Below, in pieces: positions 21,687 through 30,818 of a stretch of 64,000 bases of DNA. The stretch spans positions 186,001 to 250,000 of the forward strand of contig NZ_MDED01000001.1 in assembly GCF_002939885.1 (NCBI RefSeq), given 5' to 3'. Under the pieces are notes generated by a model. That model was not told the DNA's origin. It ran no database searches and was given only the letters and a program-made list of their open reading frames with translations. This stretch comes from Xanthomonas cucurbitae. GTDB taxonomy: Bacteria; Pseudomonadota; Gammaproteobacteria; Xanthomonadales; Xanthomonadaceae. Both the position numbers and the translations under genes were made by a program. Within the stretch, counting starts at the first letter, position 1; each line of letters starts with the position of its first letter.

Positions 21687-22669
21687 GCTTGTTCCTGGAT
21701 CAGGGTATGGACGTCATCGATGCCGGGCATCGCTGCAAACGCGCCCTTGCGCGTCACCGCCAACGCACCGACGGCGGCGGCGAAGCGGATCACCTCGGCC
21801 ATCGTCGTAGGGTCGCCGCACAGCTGCTCAAGCGGAATTGCACGCGCTGCCAGCTGGTACAGCAGGCCGCCGACGAAGGCATCGCCCGCCGCAGTGCTGT
21901 CGCGCACCTGCACCTCGAAGGTTGGCACCTGGCCCGTATCGGTACGCGTCTGCCAATGCACCGGGCCACCGCCGTCGGTGACCAGCAGCCAACGCGCCTG
22001 CCCCTGCCACAGCTTCTGCGTCACCGCGCCAGCGTCGGCCTTCAAGGTGCCGGCCAGATAGTCGAGTTCTTCGCGCGAGAGCTTGACCACATCAGCCAGC
22101 GCCAGCGCCTCCCACAGGACCGGCGCCGGGTTCACGTCCTGCGGCCACAGCATCGGGCGCAGGTTGAGGTCCAGGCTGACGATGGCGCCGGCCGCGCGCG
22201 CGCGGCGCATGCCATCGAGCGTGCACTGCGCGATCTCCGGCTCGGTCATGCTGTTGGAGCACACATGCAGCACCGCTGCCTGCGCGAAGCCGTCGGCGGC
22301 GAAATGGTCGGCGCGGAACAGCAGGTCCGCCGCCGGCGGCCGGTAGAAACTGAAACTGCGCTCGCCTGCGGCATCGAGTGCGACGAACGCCAGCGCAGTC
22401 TTGGCCTGGTCGGTGCGCACGATGCCGTCGGTGGCCACGCCTGCCTGCTGCAGGCTCTGCAGCAGGAAGTCGCCAAACATGTCGCGGCCCAGCATGCCGA
22501 CAAAATGCGCCGCGCCGCCGAGCTTGGCCACCGCCACCGCCACGTTGGCCGGCGCACCACCGGCGTATTGCGCGAAGGTACGCGCATCGTCGCTGGCGGC
22601 CTGCGGCAAGGCCAGCATGTCGATCAAGGCTTCGCCGAAGCAGATCACCTGATTCCTGACCGCACTCAT
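21683..22669 (-). CDS. PfkB-family sugar kinase, probably fructokinase
   Basis: This 328-residue cytoplasmic ribokinase-family enzyme has the N-terminal substrate motif GGAPANVAVAVAKLGG (about 40-55). It also has the C-terminal ATP/anion-hole motif DSTAAGDAF with catalytic Asp263. It likely phosphorylates fructose, which joins the AGE-family isomerase to glycolysis. ATG 22669 overlaps the MFS gene stop by four bases, and its own stop overlaps the next start by four. The frame is open upstream, but only into the MFS gene. Confidence 0.88.
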   Translation of the reverse strand: MSAVRNQVICFGEALIDMLALPQAASDDARTFAQYAGGAPANVAVAVAKLGGAAHFVGMLGRDMFGDFLLQSLQQAGVATDGIVRTDQAKTALAFVALDAAGERSFSFYRPPAADLLFRADHFAADGFAQAAVLHVCSNSMTEPEIAQCTLDGMRRARAAGAIVSLDLNLRPMLWPQDVNPAPVLWEALALADVVKLSREELDYLAGTLKADAGAVTQKLWQGQARWLLVTDGGGPVHWQTRTDTGQVPTFEVQVRDSTAAGDAFVGGLLYQLAARAIPLEQLCGDPTTMAEVIRFAAAVGALAVTRKGAFAAMPGIDDVHTLIQEQA

Positions 22670-23976
22670 GCGCGCGCCTCCGCCAGGGCGCCACGCAGGC
22701 GCGAACCCCAGATGCCATAGAACACGATGTACAGGTAGCACACCAGCGGCAGCACGAACGATTCCTGCAGGCCGATGCGGTCGGCCAGCAGGCCCTGCAG
22801 GTACGGCACGATCGCGCCACCGACAATGGCCATGATCAACAGGCTGGAGGCGCGGCCGGTCAGCGCGCCCAGGCGCTCGATGCCCAGGGTGAAGATGGTC
22901 GGGAACATGATGGAATTGAACAGCCCGATCGCCACCAGCGCATACACCGCCAGCATGCCGCCGCTGAGCATGGTCGCGCCCAGCAACAGCACGTTGATCG
23001 CCCCAAACACCGACAACAGCACGCGCGGCGACAACTTGGCCAGCAATGCCGAGCCGACGAAGCGGCCGATCATTGCCAGCGTCCAGTAGGCCGAGACGTA
23101 CTTGGTCGCCTCGCGCTCGGTGAACCCGCCGATCTCCGGCAACGAGAAGTAATTGACCATCAGGCTGCCGATGGCCACTTCCGCACCGACATAGAAGAAG
23201 ATCGCCAGCACGCCGAAGCGCACATGCGGGTGGCGCAGCGCATCCAGCAACGAATGCTTGCTTTCTTGCTTCTGCGCGCCGGCGTCAGTCAATGCCGGCA
23301 GGCGGAACAGGAACACGAAGATCGCCAGCAGGAACAGCACCACGCCCAGGCCGATGTACGGGCCCTGCACCGCCTGCGCTTCCTGCACGCGGTAGGCAAG
23401 CTGCTCGGGTTCCGGCAGCGCCTTGAGCGCGTCGCTGCTCATCACCTTGTTGGACAGGATCAACCAACCGCCCAGCAACGGCGCGATCGCGGTGCCGAGT
23501 GAATTGAGCGCCTGCGCCAGGGTCAGCCGGCTGGACGCGCTGCGTTCTGGCCCCAGCAACGCGACATAGGGATTGGCCGCCACCTGCAGGATGGTGATGC
23601 CGGTGGCCAGCACGAACAGCGCACCGAGGAATGCGCCGTACACACGCAGCTCCGCCGCCGGCCAGAAGCCCAGGGCACCGACCGCCGCCACGGCCAGCCC
23701 GGCCACGATGCCCTGCTTGTAGCCCAGCCGGTTCACCAGCCAACCGGCCGGCAGCGACATCAGGAAATACGCGCCGAAAAAGGTGAACTGCACCAGCATC
23801 GCCTGGGCGAAATTGAGCTCGAACACCGACTTCAAATGCGGAATCAGGATGTCGTTGAGGCAGGTGAGAAAGCCCCACATGAAGAAGATCGTGGTGACCA
23901 CCGACAACGCGACGCGGTTGTTGACGGGCGCCTTGTTGCCGCTTGGCACAGGGGATTGCGTGGAAAGGGAAACCAT
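22666..23976 (-). CDS. MFS sugar:proton symporter of the FucP/GluP family
   Basis: This 436-residue inner-membrane protein has about twelve hydrophobic segments. The family motifs are FFMWGFLTCLNDILIPHLK near the N-terminus and GWLVNRLGYKQGI in the loop between helices 2 and 3. It resembles fucose, glucose/galactose and mannose permeases. It begins 13 bases downstream of the LacI gene and is coupled to the kinase gene. It presumably imports the sugar handled by the next two enzymes. Confidence 0.88.
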   Translation of the reverse strand: MVSLSTQSPVPSGNKAPVNNRVALSVVTTIFFMWGFLTCLNDILIPHLKSVFELNFAQAMLVQFTFFGAYFLMSLPAGWLVNRLGYKQGIVAGLAVAAVGALGFWPAAELRVYGAFLGALFVLATGITILQVAANPYVALLGPERSASSRLTLAQALNSLGTAIAPLLGGWLILSNKVMSSDALKALPEPEQLAYRVQEAQAVQGPYIGLGVVLFLLAIFVFLFRLPALTDAGAQKQESKHSLLDALRHPHVRFGVLAIFFYVGAEVAIGSLMVNYFSLPEIGGFTEREATKYVSAYWTLAMIGRFVGSALLAKLSPRVLLSVFGAINVLLLGATMLSGGMLAVYALVAIGLFNSIMFPTIFTLGIERLGALTGRASSLLIMAIVGGAIVPYLQGLLADRIGLQESFVLPLVCYLYIVFYGIWGSRLRGALAEARA

Positions 23977-23989
23977 AGGAGTTGCCTGG

Positions 23990-25123
23990 TCAGCGGCCGG
24001 AGGCCTTGGTGGGGGAATGGGTGGGAGAACGGCGTAAAGGCGCGGGCAAGACCGCAGCGATGGGCGCGCAGGCGCTGCTGGCGCGAACCTTCAGCGCCAC
24101 CGCGGCGGTGAGCCGCTGCACCGCCAGGTCGGGGCTGCCGATGCGTTGCAGCACCAGTTGCGCAGCCTGACGGCCACGCGCGCGCGGATCGGCAGCCAGG
24201 GTGGTCAGCGCCGGCGTGAACAGCGCGGCCTCGGCGATATCGTCGAAGCCGGTCACCGCGAAGTCGCGCCCCGGCACGACGCCGCGCATCGCCAGGGCCG
24301 CCATCAGGCCCAGCGCAACGCTATCGTTGTAGCAGACCGCCGCAGTGGCGCCGTGCGTGCCGCCATCGAGCATGCGTGCGCCACACAACGCGGCATCCTG
24401 GCGATTGGGTGCCGATTCGACATACTGCACCGCCAGCCCGGCCACGGACATTGCCCGCGTGTAGCCGGCGCGACGCTGCCGGCATGAGCTGGAATCGGCA
24501 TGGCCACCGAAGAACACGATCTGCCGATGTCCTTGCGCGATCAGATGGGTACAGGCGAGCAAGGCGCCCTGCTCGTTGTCCAGCGCCAGCAGATCCCACC
24601 CCGCCCCTTCCACTTCGCGGTTGAACAGCACCACGTTGCGCTGGCGGCCGACCACCTGCGCCAGCGCCTGTGCCTGGCTGCCTTCTGCGGGCGAGAGGAT
24701 GATGCCGGCCGGGGTGTGCTCCATCAGCGAGGTCAGCACCGCATGCTGGCGCTGCGTCGATTCGCCAGTGCTGCCCAGCAGGGTCACATACCCGGCCGCG
24801 CCCAGCGCCTCGTCCACACCTGCCGCAAATTCGGCAAAGAACGGATTGGACAGATCGTTGATGACCAGCGCGATGCTGGACGAGGTGCGCTGCCGCAGAT
24901 TGGCCGCAGCGCGGTTATAGACGTAATGCTGCCGATCCAGCTCGGCTTCCACCCGTGCACGGGTCGTGGCATGCACCAGCGGGCTACCACGCAGCACCAG
25001 CGACACGGTGGCACGCGAGACGCCGAGCGCGCCGGCGATATCGCGCAGCGTCACCGCGCCACGGCGCGCCGGGCGCGTCTGGCCCGCCTCCGGCGCGGCC
25101 GGCACCTGCCTGGAACGCGTCAA
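23990..25123 (-). CDS. LacI-family transcriptional regulator of the sugar operon
   Basis: The protein has an N-terminal LacI helix-turn-helix (VTLRDIAGALGVSRATVSLVLRG) and the hinge helix with NLRQRTSSSI. A periplasmic-binding-protein-like sensor domain follows (SIALVINDLSNPFFAEF to the C-terminus). It is the first gene of the operon, 13 bases before the transporter gene. No ATG is available in frame. TTG 25123 after a purine-rich GGGGGCGGG is chosen (377 residues). TTG 25183 lies inside a palindromic operator and is less likely; GTG 25105 and 25054 are alternatives. A repressor relieved by the sugar or its phosphate is expected. Confidence 0.82.
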   Translation of the reverse strand: MTRSRQVPAAPEAGQTRPARRGAVTLRDIAGALGVSRATVSLVLRGSPLVHATTRARVEAELDRQHYVYNRAAANLRQRTSSSIALVINDLSNPFFAEFAAGVDEALGAAGYVTLLGSTGESTQRQHAVLTSLMEHTPAGIILSPAEGSQAQALAQVVGRQRNVVLFNREVEGAGWDLLALDNEQGALLACTHLIAQGHRQIVFFGGHADSSSCRQRRAGYTRAMSVAGLAVQYVESAPNRQDAALCGARMLDGGTHGATAAVCYNDSVALGLMAALAMRGVVPGRDFAVTGFDDIAEAALFTPALTTLAADPRARGRQAAQLVLQRIGSPDLAVQRLTAAVALKVRASSACAPIAAVLPAPLRRSPTHSPTKASGR

Positions 25124-25167
25124 GCGCCCGCCCCCGCTGAGTGGACATCGTGCATGCAATGGACTGA

Positions 25168-25185
25168 AATTGGATCGATCCAATT
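25168..25185. promoter_or_regulatory. Perfect 18-bp palindrome, probable LacI-type operator
   Basis: AATTGGATC followed by its exact complement (25168-25185), with a central CG as in many LacI-family operators. It lies 45 bases upstream of the chosen lacI start, where it could control the whole four-gene operon including the regulator itself. Confidence 0.75.
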
Positions 25186-25341
25186 AAGCCTTTTCCTCGC
25201 TCCCAATGCATGCGGCAGTGCAGCATCGACCCCCCCCATCTGACAGCCGACGTCCTCACGCAGCACTGCTGCTTTGGAGGCTTGCGTGCGCGCACGGCCT
25301 CGTCGCGCGGCGCTGTGCCTATGTCGAGCCGAACAAGCCCG

Positions 25342-26196
25342 TTACTGGAAGGCGATCGACAACCCGAGCCCACCCTGCCAATCCGGGCTTTCCGATGTCA
25401 GCCCGCGCAGGACCGAGACATCCAGTTGCATTGCGTGCGGCAACTGCCAGGCAGCACCGACACCGGCGACACGCGAGTGCTCGCTGCCGGTCTGCACGCC
25501 CGCTTCCACATAACTGCTGAAGCGTTCGCCGGAAAAGAACGTGTAGTTGGGCGCGAAGGTCCAGTTGTGCCCGTCATCGTCACGCGCATAGTTGATGTAC
25601 AGCGCCAGCGCACGTTGTTGGGCAAGGTCCCAGGATGCAGTCACCCCCAGTTCGCGCGCATGGCCGTCGCTGAAGGCGGGGCTGCCGGTCGGCACGCTAT
25701 AGGTGCCTAGCGCCGCCCAATGAAAGCTGTCCGAGCGCGACGGCAAGGCCACCTTCAGCCCGACATGGCTATCGCCTCCGCCGCGCACGCGCGCGCCACC
25801 GCCGTGCTGCCAGTTGTAACTGTCGCTGCCGAGCTGCAGCTCCACATGTTGCGATAGCCCCAGACGCAGCACGGTGTCAGCGGTGTAGAGCGTCGTGCGC
25901 TGACCATCGGCTCGGTCGGTACTTGCATCCGGCAAGCCCTGCTCCCAGGCGAACGCGCCGGGCTGCAACACGTCGGCGGCAAACGGAAGGCCGGGGCGAT
26001 CGAATGCAGGTGGATCCTCCGCCTGCGCGGAAGCCTGTCGACTAGCCAGGCACAACAGCACTATGGCGCCGGCCAATGCGAGGTAGCGACCCGCCTGTGG
26101 CCGCAGGCCACTGAGCGCAGCAGCAGGCATCGACGACGCCTGCGCAACGGCGCGAATTTGCACAACGTGGGAGGACTGGGACATACGCGGCACCAT
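25342..26196 (-). CDS. Outer-membrane transporter-like protein (phenol-degradation MetA-like family)
   Basis: This protein of about 284 residues has a signal sequence. A long polar N-terminus is followed by a hydrophobic stretch (about 35-52) ending ASRQASA before QAED. The mature part is rich in alternating aromatic/polar strands (for example LALYINYARDD, FSSYVEAGVQTGSEHSR) and ends in phenylalanine-glutamine (SIAFQ). This suits an outer-membrane beta barrel. It resembles the 'putative MetA-pathway of phenol degradation' family, whose function is poorly known. ATG 26184 is an equally good start. No partner gene is adjacent. Confidence 0.65.
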   Translation of the reverse strand: MVPRMSQSSHVVQIRAVAQASSMPAAALSGLRPQAGRYLALAGAIVLLCLASRQASAQAEDPPAFDRPGLPFAADVLQPGAFAWEQGLPDASTDRADGQRTTLYTADTVLRLGLSQHVELQLGSDSYNWQHGGGARVRGGGDSHVGLKVALPSRSDSFHWAALGTYSVPTGSPAFSDGHARELGVTASWDLAQQRALALYINYARDDDGHNWTFAPNYTFFSGERFSSYVEAGVQTGSEHSRVAGVGAAWQLPHAMQLDVSVLRGLTSESPDWQGGLGLSIAFQ

Positions 26197-26306
26197 CGGC
26201 AGAAAGTGAGCGACAACGCAGCTGCCTATGCCTGGCTGCGTGGACCGGCAATGACGCGCATGCTGCCGCTGCGGCCGTGACCGGCATGTATAGCGCGCTG
26301 CGCCGC

Positions 26307-28415
26307 CTACTGACCGGCCACCCTCTGCGCCGGCAAGGCGCGCAGATGCGCGGTGAAGTCGGGCAATAGCACGCGGTTGCCGTAGCCACTGACATGATCG
26401 GCGTCGAAGAATAACGGCCTGCCCTGCAGGGCCGGCGTGCACCAATGCGCATCGCATAGCAGCGGTAGTGGATCCCACAAGGTGGCTCGCTCCAACCCCA
26501 CCACGATCTGGCGCAACCCGTCCAGCGCAGGCGCTCGGTAGCGTTCCATCACACTGCGTTCGATCTGCATTCCGTTGACGCAAATGGGGTTGTCGCGGTT
26601 GAACCAGTCAGAGCACCGGTATGCCGGCGCCTTGAGCACCGGCTTGGGTGCTTCCAGCACGATGTGCACGCCGTTGGCCTGCACTGGCTCCAGCAATGTG
26701 ATTGTCGCTTCTGCCTCCAGTTGCCGCTGTGCTCTCGCCTGCGCGCTATGCAAGCGGGACGTATTGAAAGACAGATCGAACAATTGGTCCTGCTCGGCCA
26801 GACGCGGCACCCTCAGTCCCGGAAGGAACAGCACATCACCGGGACGCGCATTGGCAATGACGTCGTCCAGCATCTGCCGCACGAATGCTCGACAACGTGC
26901 CGCACCCGGATCAGGCGTCATTGGCGCAATCGCGCAACCGGCGGCACCGTAAAGGCGCACACTGCCACCTTCCATCACGGTGAACCGGCGCAGCATTTCG
27001 CTGTAGGACAACGCATGCGAGTCGCCGAGCACAAAGATCTGCCGATGGTTGTGTACCGGCAGTACGCACGTTCCGCGCGAGAATATCTTGGTGCGCCATC
27101 CGCCGATCGACACGCTCCTGGTCGACAGTTCGCAGTCTGGAATTTCCTGATCCAGACCACGCGCGTATGCATACCAATCACCCGGATTGCGGCTCACCAC
27201 ACTGAGCGAGGTATAGGGCTGTGTCTTTATCACCAGCAGCTGCACGCCGGCAGCGAGCACCAGCGCGCCGACACCGACCCCCAGCAACCTGGCGTTGGCT
27301 GCAACCTTCAGACGACGATGACGCCAGGGAAGTTCGACCCAGCGATAAGAGGCGATGGCGCACAGCCCTGTGAGCAGCAACGCGACCATCTTGGTCGCGA
27401 AGGCATCCAGGCCAATCGTCCAGCGCAGCACCACCAGTACCGGCCAATGCCACAAATACAGAGAATACGAAAGACGTCCGACGGCCAGCATCGGCGCTGC
27501 GGACAACAGCCGCCCTATCGGGTTATCCGCTTGACGATGCAACAGCAACAGCAGCCCGGACGCTCCCAGCACCGGCCATGCACCATCACTCCATGGCGAA
27601 TGCCCTGGGCGCGCGTAGCGTAGTCCGTAAGCAACACAGGCCAGCGCCGTCAGCAGCAGCAGCGCGCGTAATGGCGCCGGCATGGAAATCCCGCGATCGA
27701 ACAGGCACTGACCATGCCGACCACGCAACAATACCAGGGCCTGATACGTCACCACACCGACACCCAGCTGCCAGAAGCGCGCCGTCGTGAGATAGAACGT
27801 GGTGGCTGCCTGATCGGGCGAGCGCGCTCTCAGCCACGCATAGCCCAGCGAGATAGCCGTGGCAGCGACAAACAGACCCAGCGACCAAAGGCGTCCACTA
27901 CCGCCCCGCCTCCAGCACAGAAACATCCACGGAAATAGCAGATAGAACTGCTCTTCGATGCCCAACGACCAGGTTTGCGTGTATTGATTGAATTCGGCGC
28001 GTGGCGAAAAATAGTCGTGCCCCGCCGCAGCCAGCACCCAGTTGCTGAAGCCGACGAATGCCATTCGGCCAGTTTCGGAACTCGCCTCGCTCAGCCACGA
28101 TTTCGGAATGAACAACGCCGACACAAGCGCGGTTCCGATCAGGCAAACCACCAAGGCCGGCGCGATGCGCCTCAGCCGTCGCGCATAGAACCGCGCCAGT
28201 TCTGCAGGCCATTCGAGTCGCGGCAAGCGATCGACCGATGCGCTGACGACAAACCCGGAAATCACGAAGAACACGTCGACGCCGGTGAACCCGCCCGGCA
28301 GCCAGTCGGCATCCAGGTGATACACAATCACCGCGAGGACGGCGATCGCACGCAGTCCATCGATATAAGCAAAGTAACCGCTTCCCGGTGCACGAAACGC
28401 CGCTGTTTTCTCCAT
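26307..28415 (-). CDS. OafA/YrhL-type membrane O-acyltransferase with SGNH domain
   Basis: This 702-residue protein has an N-terminal acyltransferase-3 membrane domain (about 12-365, ten or so helices; YIDGLRAIAVLAVIVYHL carries the catalytic-type His). A C-terminal extracytoplasmic SGNH domain (about 440-700) follows, with LGDSHALSYSE and a terminal DADHVSGYG. Such proteins O-acetylate surface polysaccharides or peptidoglycan. Upstream on the same strand, beyond a hairpin, are DUF2058, slyX and ugd genes; ugd makes UDP-glucuronate for polysaccharides, but a direct link is inference. ATG 28415 is preferred over TTG 28418. Confidence 0.9.
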   Translation of the reverse strand: MEKTAAFRAPGSGYFAYIDGLRAIAVLAVIVYHLDADWLPGGFTGVDVFFVISGFVVSASVDRLPRLEWPAELARFYARRLRRIAPALVVCLIGTALVSALFIPKSWLSEASSETGRMAFVGFSNWVLAAAGHDYFSPRAEFNQYTQTWSLGIEEQFYLLFPWMFLCWRRGGSGRLWSLGLFVAATAISLGYAWLRARSPDQAATTFYLTTARFWQLGVGVVTYQALVLLRGRHGQCLFDRGISMPAPLRALLLLTALACVAYGLRYARPGHSPWSDGAWPVLGASGLLLLLHRQADNPIGRLLSAAPMLAVGRLSYSLYLWHWPVLVVLRWTIGLDAFATKMVALLLTGLCAIASYRWVELPWRHRRLKVAANARLLGVGVGALVLAAGVQLLVIKTQPYTSLSVVSRNPGDWYAYARGLDQEIPDCELSTRSVSIGGWRTKIFSRGTCVLPVHNHRQIFVLGDSHALSYSEMLRRFTVMEGGSVRLYGAAGCAIAPMTPDPGAARCRAFVRQMLDDVIANARPGDVLFLPGLRVPRLAEQDQLFDLSFNTSRLHSAQARAQRQLEAEATITLLEPVQANGVHIVLEAPKPVLKAPAYRCSDWFNRDNPICVNGMQIERSVMERYRAPALDGLRQIVVGLERATLWDPLPLLCDAHWCTPALQGRPLFFDADHVSGYGNRVLLPDFTAHLRALPAQRVAGQ

Positions 28416-28436
28416 CAATTTCCTTCTGGATACGCA

Positions 28437-28460
28437 AAGGGCGCCTTGCGGCGCCCTGCG
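28437..28460 (-). terminator. Probable terminator after the ugd-slyX-DUF2058 unit
   Basis: A 7-bp perfect GC stem (GGGCGCC at 28439-28445 with 28450-28456) and a TTGC loop, extended by CGCA/TGCG, lie between the DUF2058 stop and the acyltransferase start. The minus-strand tail has only three Ts; the plus strand has four. Confidence 0.55.
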
Positions 28461-28486
28461 TTTTGGCCCTTACTTGCCAACGGATA

Positions 28487-29197
28487 TCACCAAACAAGAT
28501 CGTCAGGCACCTGATACTGCGGATCCGCGTACGGATCCTCGCTTGCCGGTGCATCAGGGTCCACCTTCAGTGCAACCGAAGGCGCGAACACCGCTTCGGC
28601 TTCGGCCAGTACTTCGGCAGTCACCAGCAGATAGCGCCCGTTGAGCTGCAGTACGCCCAACTCGCCAGCGTTGAGCGCCTTGAGCTGATCGGCGGTGACG
28701 TAGATGCGCTTGATCTTGCCGCCATACGGGAAATGCCGGGCGATATCGGCCTCGGCATGGTTCAGGCCCTTGTCCTTGAGCAGCGCTTCCAGCTTGGTCT
28801 TGGCTTCGCGGCGCAGGCGGGCTTCTTCCTGCTTCAACCGCTCCGCTTCGATGCGCTCGTCCTTTTCGCGCTGCGCACGGATCGCATAGGCCTTGGCCAG
28901 GTCAATGTCTTCGCGCGTGCGGGCGGGCCTGGGACCGCGCCGATCGGTGGCGGCATGCGGCGGACGCGGCCCACCGGGCCGTCCGTCGTGTTTGCGTGGG
29001 TTGCCGCCGTCGGTGGCCGCGGCGGCGTGCGGCCGCTGCGGTCCCCGGCCCTGGCCACCCGGCGTGTTGCCGCCGGGTGCGGGCTTGCCACCCTTGCCAT
29101 GTGGACGCGCGGCAGGCCGTGCGTCGGGTTTGCGTTCGGGCTTGGGCGCGGACTTGAAGCCCAGGCCAAGCAACTGGTCACGTAAGGTATCGCTCAT
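28487..29197 (-). CDS. DUF2058 family protein (YaiL-like)
   Basis: This 236-residue cytoplasmic protein starts MSDTLRDQLLGLGF, the conserved N-terminus of DUF2058. A Pro/Gly/Arg-rich low-complexity stretch (about 20-100) follows, then a charged coiled coil (about 105-150) and the conserved C-terminal region (IARHFPYGGKIKRIYVTADQ). The family has been described as polynucleotide-associated, but no defined reaction is known. It lies 18 bases downstream of slyX. The frame is open six codons further upstream, but MSDT is the family start. Confidence 0.88.
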   Translation of the reverse strand: MSDTLRDQLLGLGFKSAPKPERKPDARPAARPHGKGGKPAPGGNTPGGQGRGPQRPHAAAATDGGNPRKHDGRPGGPRPPHAATDRRGPRPARTREDIDLAKAYAIRAQREKDERIEAERLKQEEARLRREAKTKLEALLKDKGLNHAEADIARHFPYGGKIKRIYVTADQLKALNAGELGVLQLNGRYLLVTAEVLAEAEAVFAPSVALKVDPDAPASEDPYADPQYQVPDDLVW

Positions 29198-29215
29198 GGC
29201 GGTGGCAATCTGCAA

Positions 29216-29452
29216 TCAATAGTGCGGCGGCGGCGGTTCATCGGCCGCATCGGCAAACAACGTGGAGCGCACCTTGCCCAAATCCTCGAGCAAGTGGCGG
29301 ATCAGTTCGGCGTTGCGGGCGCCCGTCAACCGGGCGTCCGCAAGCGCTTCACTCAGCTCATTGAGCGCCTGCTCCTGAAAGGAGAGGCGCGTTTCCAGTT
29401 CCACCAACCGCGCATCCAGTTCCTGGTCGCGCGGCGAGAGTTGCTCATGCAT
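29216..29452 (-). CDS. slyX: SlyX family protein
   Basis: This 78-residue protein is almost entirely a predicted coiled coil (heptads from [22 protein letters not shown]). It ends in the family-typical EPPPPHY. The function is unknown; it sits next to slyD in enterics but here overlaps the end of ugd by eight bases (29445-29452). Confidence 0.88.
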   Translation of the reverse strand: MHEQLSPRDQELDARLVELETRLSFQEQALNELSEALADARLTGARNAELIRHLLEDLGKVRSTLFADAADEPPPPHY

Positions 29453-30794
29453 GCAACGAACGGCCTCGTCCGATAGCGTAGTACGCCAGTCCTGCAGCTT
29501 CGATTTCCTGCGGGTCGTACAGGTTGCGGCCGTCGAACACGACGTCGTCCGTCAACGCCTGCTTGATCTTGCTGAAATCCGGGCTGCGGAACTGCTTCCA
29601 CTCGGTGACCACGACCAACGCATCGGCGCCTTCCAATGCAGAGAACGCGTTGTCGCAGAAGGTCAGGTCGTCACGCTCGCCGAAGATGCGCTTGGCCTCG
29701 TGGGTCGCTTCCGGGTCGTAGGCGCGCACCTTGGCACCGGCTTCCCACAGCTGCGCCATCAGGCGACGGCTGGAGGCCGCACGCATGTCGTCGGTGTTGG
29801 GCTTGAACGCCAGGCCCCACACCGCAAACGTCTTGCCGGCGATGCTGCCGGAACCTTCGCCACCGTAGTGACGCTGCACCAGCTCGAACAGGTGCCCCTT
29901 CTGCGCGTTGTTGACGCTTTCCACCGCATTGAGCAGGGTCGGCTGCATGCCGTACTGCTCGGCGGTCTTGGCCAGTGCCTGCACGTCCTTGGGGAAGCAC
30001 GAGCCGCCATAACCGGCGCCGGGATAGATGAAGTGCCAGCCGATGCGTGGATCCGAGCCGATGCCGTTACGCACATGCTCGACGTCCGCACCGACACGCT
30101 CGGCGATATTGGCGATCTCGTTCATGAAACTGATCTTGGTCGCCAGCATCGCGTTGGCCGCGTACTTGGTCAGCTCGGCCGAACGCACGTCCATTTCCAC
30201 GATGCGATCGCGGTTGCGGTTGAACGGCGCGTACAGGCGACGCATCCGCGCGATCGCCGCCGGCTTCCTGGCGCCGATCACGATGCGGTCCGGTCGCATG
30301 CAGTCGGCCACCGCATCGCCTTCCTTGAGGAACTCGGGGTTGGAAACCACATCGAATTCATGCTCCACGCCGCGTGCATCCAGCTCTTCCTGGATCGCCG
30401 CGCGCACCTTGTCGGCGGTGCCGACCGGCACGGTGGACTTGTTGACCACGATCGCTGGCCCATCGATATGGCGGCCGACCGTGCGCGCAACGGCCAGCAC
30501 GTACTGCAGGTCGGCACTGCCGTCTTCGTCCGGCGGCGTGCCCACGGCGATGAAGGTGATTTCGCCGTGCGCAATCGCCTCGGCGGCGTCGCTGGTGAAG
30601 CGCAACCGGCCAGAGGCGTGGTTGGCTTTCACCATCGGCTCCAGGCCGGGTTCGTAGATGGGAATCACCCCACGATTGAGACCATCAACTTTCGCCTGGT
30701 CGATATCCACGCAGATGACGTGATGACCTACTTCGGCCAGACAGGTACCGGTGACAAGACCAACATAACCGGTACCAAAGATCGCAACTCGCAT
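29445..30794 (-). CDS. ugd: UDP-glucose 6-dehydrogenase
   Basis: This 449-residue cytoplasmic enzyme oxidises UDP-glucose twice with NAD to UDP-glucuronate, a precursor of xanthan-type and other surface polysaccharides. The N-terminal Rossmann motif [10 protein letters not shown] (about 7-16), the central dimer domain, and the catalytic Cys266 in GGSCFPKD are visible, as is the C-terminal UDP-binding domain. Length and residues are normal. It lies 24 bases downstream of the FKBP gene on the same strand. Confidence 0.95.
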   Translation of the reverse strand: MRVAIFGTGYVGLVTGTCLAEVGHHVICVDIDQAKVDGLNRGVIPIYEPGLEPMVKANHASGRLRFTSDAAEAIAHGEITFIAVGTPPDEDGSADLQYVLAVARTVGRHIDGPAIVVNKSTVPVGTADKVRAAIQEELDARGVEHEFDVVSNPEFLKEGDAVADCMRPDRIVIGARKPAAIARMRRLYAPFNRNRDRIVEMDVRSAELTKYAANAMLATKISFMNEIANIAERVGADVEHVRNGIGSDPRIGWHFIYPGAGYGGSCFPKDVQALAKTAEQYGMQPTLLNAVESVNNAQKGHLFELVQRHYGGEGSGSIAGKTFAVWGLAFKPNTDDMRAASSRRLMAQLWEAGAKVRAYDPEATHEAKRIFGERDDLTFCDNAFSALEGADALVVVTEWKQFRSPDFSKIKQALTDDVVFDGRNLYDPQEIEAAGLAYYAIGRGRSLHA

Positions 30795-30818
30795 GGGTGG
30801 GGGTACTCCTGTGGGGGA

